DNA of 64,000 nucleotides from JACJWR01 sp963752505 (lineage in GTDB: Bacteria; Actinomycetota; Actinomycetes; S36-B12; UBA10799): contig CAVVYM010000009.1 in the NCBI GenBank assembly GCA_963752505.1, forward strand, positions 186,001 to 250,000, given 5' to 3'. Position numbers and translations under genes: made by a program. The notes below the pieces were generated by a model. The model was not told the DNA's origin. It made no database searches and worked only from the letters and a program-made list of their open reading frames with translations. Of the stretch, positions 25,253-33,608 are shown in pieces. Numbering within the stretch: position 1 is the first letter of the stretch; the number at the start of each line of letters is the position of its first letter.

Positions 25253-26203
25253 CTAAGGCGCAAGCGATCCGACCGTAAAGGCATCGAGTTGCGCTATAGG
25301 ACGGGCCGCCCCCTCATGCTGGGCGGTGAAGGCGGCCGTGCCATCGACGCCGCAGAGCGATTCGATGGGGACCTCGCCTCCCGGGTGCCGTGCGATCCAC
25401 GATGTGAGGTCGTAGACCTCACCGTCAATGACTGTCCAGCAATCACGCGCGGAATTCCGGGTCGCGACCTCAGCCATGGTGTAGGTGCTGGCACCACCCG
25501 CCTGACCAGCTGACTCGGTGGCGGACGGTGGCGACCCGACTTGGTCGGCCCGATCTGCCGCCGATGACTCCAGCACAGTGCCCCAAACTGCTTCCGCGCC
25601 CGATTCGCCCACGCGGAAAGTTTGAACCGCCGTTGCCACAGCCACGGCGACGGCGACCCAGGCCAGAATCTTCAACACCACCGGCATCTTGGCCTTGCCT
25701 GCCGCCGATTGCAGCCCAGTCGTAGCCGGCTGCGGAGCCGGCGTTCCCGACAGCACGCCTGCCGTCTGCGACAGCAAGGCCTCGATGTTGTCGCTCCCCT
25801 CCACCGAGCCACCCATGGGTGGACCTGTATCGGCAGTTACTTCCGGATCCTTGCCCGGTGCGGATCCCGACCTCTTCAGTCGCCAGTCCCACACCGCGCC
25901 TGCCACCACGAAGAGCGTTGTGGTGATGAACATTGCCGCCACGAAGTACGGCAGTCCCTCGCCGAGCGTCGCATGTCTGGCAGGCCGGCCGACCACACTG
26001 GCGAGTTCCTCCCCCGACTCCTTGGCTGCCCAGGTAGCAGCCGCAGCGACTGCCAAAACCACAACCAGCCACCAACCCAAGGTTCGCCGCCACCCACGTC
26101 GTGCCACCACCAGGATGAGGCCGAGAGCCCCCAACGGCACGAGTACGACGACCACGTGAATCACCAACGGGTGTAACGGGAGGCCGTTGACTGACGAGGG
26201 CAT
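25253..26203 (-). CDS. DUF2231 membrane protein fused to a cytochrome b5-like heme domain
   Basis: 316 residues. The N-terminal part starts GLPLHPLVIHVVVVLVPLG, typical of DUF2231 four-helix membrane proteins, and is followed by a linker, another helix (about 190-210) and a C-terminal cytochrome b5-like domain. The heme ligands are seen as His in ARHPGGEVPI and in FTAQHEGA. The fusion suggests membrane electron transfer; the redox partner is unknown. The ATG at 26203 has GAGG upstream. It is divergent from the rhodanese lipoprotein and close to copper and peroxidase genes. Confidence 0.82.
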   Translation of the reverse strand: MPSSVNGLPLHPLVIHVVVVLVPLGALGLILVVARRGWRRTLGWWLVVVLAVAAAATWAAKESGEELASVVGRPARHATLGEGLPYFVAAMFITTTLFVVAGAVWDWRLKRSGSAPGKDPEVTADTGPPMGGSVEGSDNIEALLSQTAGVLSGTPAPQPATTGLQSAAGKAKMPVVLKILAWVAVAVAVATAVQTFRVGESGAEAVWGTVLESSAADRADQVGSPPSATESAGQAGGASTYTMAEVATRNSARDCWTVIDGEVYDLTSWIARHPGGEVPIESLCGVDGTAAFTAQHEGAARPIAQLDAFTVGSLAP

Positions 26204-26277
26204 GCGCCTCAGTATGTCGCCATTGCCCCGCCGGTACATCGTCTACGACACGCCCGAGGACCCGATTCTGCGTGACT

Positions 26278-26293
26278 ATACCCCCAGGGGTAT
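26278..26293. promoter_or_regulatory. CsoR/CstR-like operator overlapping the rhodanese promoter
   Basis: A perfect 7-bp inverted repeat, ATACCCC-CA-GGGGTAT, matches the known G-tract operator type of the CsoR (copper) and CstR (persulfide) repressors. Its right arm overlaps TATCAT (26291-26296), a -10 element 7 nt before the rhodanese ATG, a position where binding would block transcription. No csoR-like gene is in the window. Confidence 0.7.
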
Positions 26294-26303
26294 CATCGTC
26301 GGC

Positions 26304-26690
26304 ATGTGGAAGCGATCAACAGCCATTGCCCTGTTCGCCGTTGCCGTCCTCGGGGGTGCGACGGCGTGTTCGAGTTCCTCGGCCACCACTGAAGCCGCCC
26401 CGACCGCGGTGGTCGACGTCGCAGAGTCGCAGATCATTGACGTGCGGACCCCTGAGGAGTTCGCGGGCGGGCACCTCGAAGGGGCCCAGAACATCAACCT
26501 GCAGAGTTCGGACTTCAGTTCCCAGATCAATGCCCTGCCAAAGGACAGTTCCTACATCGTCTACTGCCGCAGCGGCAATCGTTCCGCAGATGCAGTGGCC
26601 CAGATGAAGCAGGCCGGATTCACCAACGTAGTCGACGCCGGCGGCGTGCAGGAGGCCTCAAGCGCGACCGGACTATCCGTCGTCGGGTAG
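26304..26690 (+). CDS. Rhodanese-like lipoprotein
   Basis: 128 residues. A short signal peptide ends near a lipobox-like ATAC, then one rhodanese domain: IIDVRTPEEFAGGHLEGA, active-site loop YCRSGNRS with the sulfur-accepting Cys, and the VVDAGGVQ end. It would carry or transfer sulfane sulfur outside the membrane. The ATG at 26304 is 7 nt after TATCAT, so the mRNA is probably leaderless. The palindrome at 26278-26293 overlaps that promoter and suggests control by copper or reactive sulfur. Neighbours include a DyP peroxidase and a copper chaperone. Confidence 0.87.
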   Translation: MWKRSTAIALFAVAVLGGATACSSSSATTEAAPTAVVDVAESQIIDVRTPEEFAGGHLEGAQNINLQSSDFSSQINALPKDSSYIVYCRSGNRSADAVAQMKQAGFTNVVDAGGVQEASSATGLSVVG

Positions 26691-26708
26691 CAGCCAAGTG
26701 GCCGGGGT

Positions 26709-27947
26709 CTATCCCTCAAGCAGCGTCTGACCAATCCAACCGCCGGGGCCGTACCCGGGTGGAACGGCGGCGATGGCCGACCCGACGTAGGTGACCCAGG
26801 TATTCAGCAAGTCCGATTCGGCCAGGCGCTGCTGAATGGGCAGGAACTGAACAGTTGGATCAGCAGCGAAGGCGACAAAGATCTGCCCGGAGTCACCCAC
26901 CGCACCCGTACCGTAGTTGTACGGCCGACGCAGGATGCGCTCACTTGGATTCGTCGCCGCAGCAAGGCGCACGTGCGCGGTCGGTGCAATCACGCTGAGG
27001 CCCCGGTCGTCAACCGCCTCGAGATCCACCGGTGCATCTGGCCCCCCGCCAGAGAGCGGCGACCCATCGCTGAGGGTTCGCCCGATCACATCTTCCCGGC
27101 CGGCCCGATCTAGTTCGGTCCACGTGTCGAGGTTGAACTGCACGCGCCGGACAACCATCCCGGTGCCCCCGACGAGCCACTCGGGCTGATCGGACCAGAC
27201 GACCTGATCGAAGTCCGGCGTGTCTGGCTTGGGATTGACTGTGCCGTCCACTTGACCAAAGAGATTGCGCCCCACTGTTCCCTGCGCCAATGCACCCGGC
27301 GCGTTGTGGAAACCCTCCTGCACCCAAGCCAGCGAGGCAAAGGCCGCCGCGTCGTTGCTGATGACCCGAAGCGCGTGGCCGACCGTCAACGGATCATCGC
27401 CGCAGATCTGCACCAGAACATCGCCGCCGGTGTAGGTGGGATCCGGTTCATCGCCGGGGAACACCGGCAGGTCCACGAGCCATGACGGCCGTGCTGCGGC
27501 CAGACCCTCGAGGTCGAAAACCCGCGGCCCGAAACCGACGGTAACGGTCAGATTGGCGGGGAGTTGGGCGAGCTCCGGCACAGGATCCGCCAACGCCGGG
27601 CGCCCTGCCGTCAACCGCTCAATGTCGTCGGTGACCAGCTTCATCATCTTGACCAGACTCGATCGCGAGGTTGTGGGCTTCAAGACGAAACTCGCGAATA
27701 CCGCCGTGGCTTGCGCAGGGGTGGCGATACCGGCCTGGTGCGTGCCGTAGGGATCGACTGTTGACTGGCCAAGGGCACCGTCGGCACGAGCACCTGTCTC
27801 GGCCGAGGCACCATCACCCGGGGAGGCAATTGCCGCTCCTGCCGCGGCCCCGACAAGAGCCGCCGAGCCGCCAAGCGCCACCCCACCCAGCAACAGCCCT
27901 CGCCGCGAAACGGCGACGGTCTGACGTTCTCCCTCAGCATTCGCCAT
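26709..27947 (-). CDS. Tat-exported dye-decolorizing (DyP-type) heme peroxidase
   Basis: 412 residues. A twin-arginine signal (SRRGLLLGG) is followed by an Ala-rich stretch and the peroxidase domain. The family GxxDG motif appears as GQVDGTVNP, the proximal heme His is probably in PTAHVRLAA, and the RRPYNYG segment supplies the conserved Arg region. It would oxidise organic substrates or metal partners with H2O2 outside the cytoplasm. It starts 11 bp after the PCuAC gene ends, so they share an operon. In Streptomyces lividans a DyP (DtpA) and a PCuAC protein (ECuC) belong to a copper-delivery pathway; a parallel role is plausible. Confidence 0.92.
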   Translation of the reverse strand: MANAEGERQTVAVSRRGLLLGGVALGGSAALVGAAAGAAIASPGDGASAETGARADGALGQSTVDPYGTHQAGIATPAQATAVFASFVLKPTTSRSSLVKMMKLVTDDIERLTAGRPALADPVPELAQLPANLTVTVGFGPRVFDLEGLAAARPSWLVDLPVFPGDEPDPTYTGGDVLVQICGDDPLTVGHALRVISNDAAAFASLAWVQEGFHNAPGALAQGTVGRNLFGQVDGTVNPKPDTPDFDQVVWSDQPEWLVGGTGMVVRRVQFNLDTWTELDRAGREDVIGRTLSDGSPLSGGGPDAPVDLEAVDDRGLSVIAPTAHVRLAAATNPSERILRRPYNYGTGAVGDSGQIFVAFAADPTVQFLPIQQRLAESDLLNTWVTYVGSAIAAVPPGYGPGGWIGQTLLEG

Positions 27948-27958
27948 CTGGCGTCACC

Positions 27959-28585
27959 TCAGCCCATCGACTCGCTCTCAGCGGTCGCCGAGGGCTGCAT
28001 TGCGTCACCCATCGAGGCGCCGTCGCCCATGCCATCGCCGACATATTCCTCGTTGCCGCCAGCAAACTCCTTGGCCGTGGCGACGAGGTCAGCCGTCCCT
28101 CCTGTGCTGCACTCGAGGGTGGTAGTGATCTCATCGCCAGGCGCGATCGGACCTGTCAGCTGCATCAGCATGATGTGATACCCGCCCGGCTCCAACGTCA
28201 GCGAACCTCCGGCCGGAATCTCGAACCCGCCGGGGACCTGCTTCATGGTGCCGTCGGAAACCTCATGGAGTTCGACCATGGCAGCAGCAGGGGTGGAGCC
28301 GCCGACGATGGTGACGTCCGCGTCGCCCCCATTGCTGAGCACACCGAACTCACCGGTCATGCCCGAGTCCGCCGCCTTCACCCAGGCATCTGTCAAGGTC
28401 ACCGGGCAGTCCGTCGCGGCTGCCGAGGCAGACCCGCCAGCGGTCGCGGCGCTGCTGGTCGCGTCTGCTGGCGAGGCAGTCGCCGGTTCTGCTTCCGTCG
28501 CGGTGCCGCCCCCACAACCAGCCACGACGAGAGCGCTGGAAACTCCGATCATCAGAGGCATCAAGTGCCGAGCAGAAATATGCAT
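27959..28585 (-). CDS. PCuAC-family periplasmic copper chaperone, Met-rich C-terminus
   Basis: 208 residues. A signal peptide ends with a lipobox (VVAGC), then a low-complexity linker and the PCuAC domain. The Cu(I) site is recognisable: His in ELHEVSDGTMK, and the His-x-Met of GGYHIMLM; where many members have a second Met (MKM), this one has Gln. A C-terminal tail adds several Met (MGDGASMGDAMQ), possibly extra copper ligands. It delivers copper to exported enzymes or respiratory oxidase. It lies between an MFS exporter (21 bp upstream) and the DyP gene (11 bp downstream). Confidence 0.88.
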   Translation of the reverse strand: MHISARHLMPLMIGVSSALVVAGCGGGTATEAEPATASPADATSSAATAGGSASAAATDCPVTLTDAWVKAADSGMTGEFGVLSNGGDADVTIVGGSTPAAAMVELHEVSDGTMKQVPGGFEIPAGGSLTLEPGGYHIMLMQLTGPIAPGDEITTTLECSTGGTADLVATAKEFAGGNEEYVGDGMGDGASMGDAMQPSATAESESMG

Positions 28586-28606
28586 ATGCCCATAGTACGA
28601 ACGGGT

Positions 28607-30373
28607 TCAGCTGCGACCCAGCGGGGCTTCGGGGTCTGCGTCGGCCACGTACTCCTGCGCCGCTTCGGTTGGATAGTCGTCCTCGAGCTCGGCGGCTGCG
28701 GCGCGCGCCTTCGACTCCGAATCCTGCGAAATCTCGTGTACCGTGCCCGGCGCGTGGGCTGCAGGCGCAGTTGCCGGATCCTTTTGCGGCGGGGTGATAT
28801 GCGGAAGCAGGGTGGCCACCACGACTGCCGCGATCAGCACCATGCCGGCCGACACCAGCGACGTCATGTGAGAGGCCGTGATGAACGCGTCGAAGGCCTC
28901 CGCCTGCCACTGCTCCACCAGCGGGGCGGGGGCCCCCGCTTCCAGGGCCTGGTCGAATACCACGTTGGCTCCGCCCACGGATTGCTCGGCGGCTTCCTTC
29001 GCCGCCGCCGGGATAGCGTCGGGGAGGGACTCGATCGTGGGCGACATCAGCGCCGAGAATCGAGTGGCGAGCAGGGTGGAGATCACCGCAACGCCCAGCG
29101 CGCCGAATACCTGACGCACGGTGTTCTGCACCGCGGATCCGGCTCCGGCACGGGCCAGGGGGAGCACGTTCTGCATCACCGTCGAGGCGGGTGCAATCAC
29201 CGAGCCCATTCCGAGGCCGAAGAAGAAGAACAGCGTGAGCACCAACCAGATCGAAGTGTCGATCTCCAGCCGAGCCATTCCCAGCAGCGCCACCCCGACG
29301 ATGGCCAGACCGATGGACATGACTTTGCGGTAGCCGAAGCGGTTCACCGTCTTCGCGCTGCGAGGTGCGGCGATGAGTTGACCCACCGCGAACGGAAGGA
29401 AGCACAAGCCGGCCTGCAGTGGACTGAAGTCCCGGAGCAACTGCAGGTAGAACGGCAGTGTGAAGGTGATTCCGGACAAAGCGAAGAACGCGAGACTGAC
29501 GGCCGTGAGGCTGACCGCGTAGCCCCGGTTTCGGAAGAGCGCAACGTCGAACGAGCGGTGGTCGCTGCGGGCCTCCAGCGTGAGAAACAGTGCGATGACT
29601 GCCAGCCCGGCCACGATCGGCAACCACACCGACACTACGAGGAAGGACCTGGTTTCCGACGCGTGGATGATGCCGTACACCAGCAGCACCAAACCTACGA
29701 AGGACATCACCAGCCCAGGGATATCCAACCGCTGTGGATTCGGATTTCTGGTTTCGGGAACCACCCGAATGATTCCGATGAGGCCGATGGTCACGATGGG
29801 GATGTTCACGAGGAACACCGATCCCCAATCGTTCCCGGTCAGCCAGGACGACCAGCCTGGATGCTCAAGCAGCAGTCCCCCGAGCACCGGACCGAGTGCG
29901 ACGGCGCCACCCACGGCCCCTGCCCAGAGACCGATCGCCTTGCCGCGTTCGTGGGGTGGGAAGACGACGGTGATGATGGCCAAGGTCACAGGCAGGACCG
30001 CGGCACCACCGACGCCCATGAGACCGCGAAAGGCGATGAGCGCCTGTGGTGTGGGTGCGAAGGCAGAGGCAACGGAGCCAATGGCGAAGACCACCAGCCC
30101 AATGATCAGGATCCGCTTGCGCCCGTACTTGTCGCCCAACACTCCCCAGGTGAAGAGCAGCGCCGCGAAGACCAGGATGTAGGAGTCGACGGCCCACACC
30201 AACTCGCTCTGGGTGGCCTGCAGATCCTCTTGAATGGTCGGCAAGGCGATGTTCAGGATCGTGTTGTCCAGCACCACGATGAGCAAGCTCGTGACCAACA
30301 CAGCAAGAATCGCCCAGCGCCTTGGGTGGCCATCGCTGGTAACGGACCAGTAGGTGCTGCGTGTGGATGTCAT
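28607..30373 (-). CDS. MFS drug/metabolite exporter, EmrB/QacA (DHA2, 14-TM) type
   Basis: 588 residues, about 14 membrane helices. Diagnostic segments are LDNTILNIALPTIQEDL, WAVDSYILVFAALL, GDKYGRKR (motif A) and RGLMGVGGAAVLP. An acidic cytoplasmic tail of about 60 residues follows the last helix. It should export hydrophobic compounds with the proton gradient. The ATG at 30373 is preferred over an in-frame GTG at 30403; neither has a clear ribosome site. It heads a same-strand run with the PCuAC and DyP genes, although promoter independence cannot be judged. Confidence 0.9.
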   Translation of the reverse strand: MTSTRSTYWSVTSDGHPRRWAILAVLVTSLLIVVLDNTILNIALPTIQEDLQATQSELVWAVDSYILVFAALLFTWGVLGDKYGRKRILIIGLVVFAIGSVASAFAPTPQALIAFRGLMGVGGAAVLPVTLAIITVVFPPHERGKAIGLWAGAVGGAVALGPVLGGLLLEHPGWSSWLTGNDWGSVFLVNIPIVTIGLIGIIRVVPETRNPNPQRLDIPGLVMSFVGLVLLVYGIIHASETRSFLVVSVWLPIVAGLAVIALFLTLEARSDHRSFDVALFRNRGYAVSLTAVSLAFFALSGITFTLPFYLQLLRDFSPLQAGLCFLPFAVGQLIAAPRSAKTVNRFGYRKVMSIGLAIVGVALLGMARLEIDTSIWLVLTLFFFFGLGMGSVIAPASTVMQNVLPLARAGAGSAVQNTVRQVFGALGVAVISTLLATRFSALMSPTIESLPDAIPAAAKEAAEQSVGGANVVFDQALEAGAPAPLVEQWQAEAFDAFITASHMTSLVSAGMVLIAAVVVATLLPHITPPQKDPATAPAAHAPGTVHEISQDSESKARAAAAELEDDYPTEAAQEYVADADPEAPLGRS

Positions 30374-30481
30374 GGCGGCCAATCGAAGGGAAGGTGCCGC
30401 CACACTACGCCGTTAACGGCACAGCGGCTCAGCAAGCAGTTCAAGTCACCTTGCACGATTGCGGGAACGGCTGGCAGCGTG

Positions 30482-31063
30482 ATGGACGTGCGAATGTTCA
30501 TCGCGCTACGGATTCCACCGGCGCAGACTCGTCATCTGCGCGAGTTCCTCGACGCCAGCGGCTGCCTCGCCGGGGCTGCGGCACCTCGACTCACAGAGCC
30601 GGACCGCTGGCACATCACCCTTGTCTTCTTCGGAGACCTTCCGGCAGACAAGGCCGGACGACTCGGCGACATCCTGGTGGCCTCGAAACTTCCCACCACC
30701 GGCCAAGCAAGCCCGCTGCGCTTGTCCGGTGGCGGCCGCTTCGGTAGCACCGTGGCGTGGGTCGGGGTGCAGCCATCGGATTGGCTCGCGAGACTTGCAC
30801 AAGACGTATCCCGAATCGCGCGCTCAGCTCGTTGTGGGCCCCCTGACCAGGGCCATCGTGGCGCGTGGCAACCGCACGTCACGGTTGCCCGGGGTCGCGG
30901 CGCTGGCCCGGTAACGGCGAAACTCGTGGCCACTTTGGACGCCTATCGAGGCCCCCGTTGGCTGCCGAGCGAGGTGGTTCTGGTGCGCAGTCACCTCGGC
31001 CCCTCCCCTCGGCACGACGTCGTGGCCACGGCGAGCCTTGCGACAACATCGGCGTCGCCGTAA
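30482..31063 (+). CDS. thpR: RNA 2',3'-cyclic phosphodiesterase (2H phosphoesterase)
   Basis: About 193 residues. The two catalytic His-x-Thr motifs of 2H phosphoesterases are RWHITLVFFG and QPHVTVARG, about 110 residues apart, with the family start MFIALRIPP. It opens 2',3'-cyclic phosphates on RNA, historically called 2'-5' RNA ligase. A very long open frame precedes it, but that part is the antisense shadow of the MFS gene. ATG 30482, GTG 30488 and ATG 30494 are all possible starts. Confidence 0.88.
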   Translation: MDVRMFIALRIPPAQTRHLREFLDASGCLAGAAAPRLTEPDRWHITLVFFGDLPADKAGRLGDILVASKLPTTGQASPLRLSGGGRFGSTVAWVGVQPSDWLARLAQDVSRIARSARCGPPDQGHRGAWQPHVTVARGRGAGPVTAKLVATLDAYRGPRWLPSEVVLVRSHLGPSPRHDVVATASLATTSASP

Positions 31064-31079
31064 TCGCCCCCGAGGAGGG

Positions 31080-32078
31080 CTACTCCAAGCCGTGGTGCGC
31101 GAGCAGCCGGCGCGCGAGTGCGTCGTCGGCCTCGGCGAGGTGATCCGGCTCCGTGACGAATGCGCCGGGACCCGCCTGCAGCAAGACCAAGCCCACCCGA
31201 TCGGCAAGCGGTTCGATCACCGACATTTCCAGCGCCACGTCATCGTCCGCGGCGCTGACCACGACGCGCTCCGCAAGGTACTCGGTCACCCATTGCCGCT
31301 CGCGGGGCATCACCACGTGCACTGTGGTCGCCTGCCGATTCGCAGCACAGAGTTCATCGGCGTTCGGGGGGCGAGTGAAGGTGTCGGCCGAGACGACAAG
31401 ACGCTTGATCTGGTTGACGAGGTAGGTGCGAATTCCTCCGTCGGACTGCACCGGACCAGCGTCCACTTCGAAGCCTCGCTGAGTGCGAACCAGGGCGTAG
31501 GGCTCGATGCGGCGGGAGACAACCCCCGGACGCCAGGCGCGGTCATACTCAATGTCCACTACGCGGCATTCCTCCATCGCGGTGGTGAGTTCGGATTCGA
31601 ACCGGCGATCCAGGCTTGGCCGCCACACCTCCGTGACACCTGGCAACCATCGGCTGCGCAACTGCGCAATGACCTGGGCCAGTGCCATGTTGTGCGGCTC
31701 CACCCGGGCGAGGTCTTCAGCTGCGATGAGTACCTGACCGACCTCGGCCACGGACAACCCACCAGCTTGACCGGGTATGCCCGAACCCGGATTGTGCAGC
31801 CGCACGGCGACCGCCTCCGTGGCGGCGGCGTACAACTCGTCGTCATCGTCGGCCGGATCGGACGGCACTCGAGTCAGGAACTCGACCCACGCGGTCATAC
31901 CGTCCGGACCCAGGTCGGTACCTGCGTTGTAGGCGATCAGATCCGCGCGCAACCCGTGTTCGTCAACTTCGAGCAGTTCGGCGAGGTCCGCAAGCTCAAG
32001 GCCGCCAGGGTAGAGGTCGAGCACCGCGAGCGCCTCGAACACCATGCCCAGGCGCTGCACGTAGCGTGGCGGGGCCAT
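31080..32078 (-). CDS. WYL-domain transcriptional regulator (second of tandem pair, PafC-like)
   Basis: 332 residues. A weak N-terminal winged-helix region precedes a WYL-type domain (about 150-245) and the C-terminal extension seen in PafB/PafC relatives. In mycobacteria PafB and PafC together activate the LexA-independent DNA damage response; this pair has the same order but no proteasome genes next to it. The ATG shares one base with the upstream stop (TGATG), showing translational coupling. Assignment to PafC itself rests on gene order and is not secure. Confidence 0.75.
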   Translation of the reverse strand: MAPPRYVQRLGMVFEALAVLDLYPGGLELADLAELLEVDEHGLRADLIAYNAGTDLGPDGMTAWVEFLTRVPSDPADDDDELYAAATEAVAVRLHNPGSGIPGQAGGLSVAEVGQVLIAAEDLARVEPHNMALAQVIAQLRSRWLPGVTEVWRPSLDRRFESELTTAMEECRVVDIEYDRAWRPGVVSRRIEPYALVRTQRGFEVDAGPVQSDGGIRTYLVNQIKRLVVSADTFTRPPNADELCAANRQATTVHVVMPRERQWVTEYLAERVVVSAADDDVALEMSVIEPLADRVGLVLLQAGPGAFVTEPDHLAEADDALARRLLAHHGLE

Positions 32079-33019
32079 CAGCGGTCATCCCTCACGTGCG
32101 CGAGAAGATCGGCGCGGATCTCGGCGCGCAACTCATCGGGCCCTATCAGCGTCACCCTTGTGCCCAACTCGTACAGTCGGTTGCGAAAAGTTGTGTGATT
32201 CATCACCGGAATTCGCAATTCCAGCCTCCCCTGCGTGCGGCGCACCTCGGTGGCTTGGCCGAGTCGGCTTTCCACCCTGGCACGGAAGTCGGGATCGGTC
32301 TCCACCAGCGCGTCGACCGGAGCGCCGTCGATGAACGTGAGCGGATCGATGTTGAGCTCCGGCGCCCCCACCGCGTCGCCAGCCGTGTTCGGTCGATCGA
32401 GCGTGAGGCGAGTCACCCGATCGAGTCGGAAGTGCTTGGCCTCGGCGCCGATGGAATCGTCGGCGGCGTCAACCTCCCGGCCCACGAGGTACCACCTACC
32501 GTCGCGAAGCCAGATCGCATCCGATGCGACCACTCGATCACGTTCGCGATATCGGAACCGCAGGAGGCATCGGTGTTCGTGACCATGGGTTGCCAACGCC
32601 AGCGAGTAACTGGGCGCGTCGGCCACGGCGCGCCGCACCGCTGGATCGCGAATCGACACACTCGATTCGATCTTGCCTGCGGCGACGCCGGCGATTACCG
32701 CCGCTCGGACGAATTCCACCCGCTGCTCGTCAGTGAAGTCCAGCCGAACGCGGGGATCGCCCTGCTCGAGCCGGTAGCGGGCATTGCTACCAGCCTCGGC
32801 GATGTTGCTGATCCGCCATCCCTTGGCGACGAGGTTGCGCACATCCCGCTGCAACTGTTCGCGTTGGCCCGCCAATTCTCCGCCGTAGCCGCCCGCTGCC
32901 ACGAGGTCATCAGCTGCAACGCCACGGTCGCCGGCTTCTCCAAGCAGCGCCATGATCGTAACCACGCGTTCGAGTGGTGAAATCCCGTCCCGGGCCGGTA
33001 CGAAGGGCGGTGACGTCAT
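32078..33019 (-). CDS. WYL-domain transcriptional regulator (first of tandem pair, PafB-like)
   Basis: 313 residues. An N-terminal HTH-like segment (LERVVTIMALLGEAG...LQRDVRNLVAKG) is followed by a WYL domain with RWYLVGREVDAADD and FRLDRVTRLTL, then a C-terminal extension. The ATG at 33019 is chosen because GGGAG lies upstream at proper spacing; the frame is open further to 33196. It overlaps the next gene by one base and is divergent from the phosphatase gene. WYL domains sense nucleic-acid ligands, so a DNA-stress role is plausible. Confidence 0.8.
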   Translation of the reverse strand: MTSPPFVPARDGISPLERVVTIMALLGEAGDRGVAADDLVAAGGYGGELAGQREQLQRDVRNLVAKGWRISNIAEAGSNARYRLEQGDPRVRLDFTDEQRVEFVRAAVIAGVAAGKIESSVSIRDPAVRRAVADAPSYSLALATHGHEHRCLLRFRYRERDRVVASDAIWLRDGRWYLVGREVDAADDSIGAEAKHFRLDRVTRLTLDRPNTAGDAVGAPELNIDPLTFIDGAPVDALVETDPDFRARVESRLGQATEVRRTQGRLELRIPVMNHTTFRNRLYELGTRVTLIGPDELRAEIRADLLAHVRDDR

Positions 33020-33073
33020 GGTGGGTACTCCCTTCTGGGCAACGTGCTCCGAGGCTAGCCTGCTCCGCTGCCA

Positions 33074-33079
33074 TATCCT
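33074..33079 (+). promoter_or_regulatory. -10 element of the phosphatase gene
   Basis: TATCCT lies 7 nt before the GTG start at 33087, consistent with a leaderless transcript. It sits in the 67-bp divergent region shared with the WYL regulators. Confidence 0.4.
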
Positions 33080-33086
33080 GTATGCC

Positions 33087-33608
33087 GTGGCGACGGATGG
33101 GGATGACGAATCTCGGAATACCGACATTCGGATCATGATGGTGTGCCTTGGCAACATTTGCCGATCTCCGATGGCCGCCTCCGTACTGCGCGGCAAACTG
33201 GCCGCAGCGGGTTACCCCGACATCGAGGTCCGCTCCAGCGGCACGAGTTCGTGGCACGTAGGGGAATCGGCCGACCGTCGAGCCGAGGGAACTCTGCGAG
33301 CCGCGGGGTACGACCCCACGCACACGGCTCGCCAGATTCAGCCAACCGACCTCAGCGCCTACGACCTCGTGCTCGCCATGGACGACGACAACTTCACCGT
33401 CCTCGGCTCCTTCCCCGACTTCGGCGCACACGTACAGAAGTTTCGATCGTTCGACCCTGCAGTTCGTGCTGCGTCCGCTGAAGAGGTGCCCGACGTGCCG
33501 GATCCCTACTACGGCGGTTCAGACGGCTTCGCAGACGTTCTCGCGATGGTTGAACGCACCTGCGATGAGATCGTTGCGCGCATTGCTACCGGCGATCTCA
33601 ACGCGTGA
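33087..33608 (+). CDS. Low-molecular-weight protein tyrosine phosphatase
   Basis: 173 residues. The phosphate-binding loop CLGNICRSP near the N-terminus has the catalytic Cys and Arg, and the general acid is in VPDPYYGG, both diagnostic of LMW-PTP. It would dephosphorylate protein tyrosine residues. GTG 33087 is preferred because of the -10 element 7 nt upstream; ATG 33135 is the shorter alternative. Its stop overlaps the next start (GTGA), so it is translationally coupled to the kinase-like gene. Confidence 0.9.
   Translation: MATDGDDESRNTDIRIMMVCLGNICRSPMAASVLRGKLAAAGYPDIEVRSSGTSSWHVGESADRRAEGTLRAAGYDPTHTARQIQPTDLSAYDLVLAMDDDNFTVLGSFPDFGAHVQKFRSFDPAVRAASAEEVPDVPDPYYGGSDGFADVLAMVERTCDEIVARIATGDLNA

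Noticed and set aside
27671..31063. Single 1130-codon plus-strand gene
   Set aside because: Most of it is antisense to the DyP, PCuAC and MFS genes and has shadow-like composition; only the last 193 codons (ThpR) are real.
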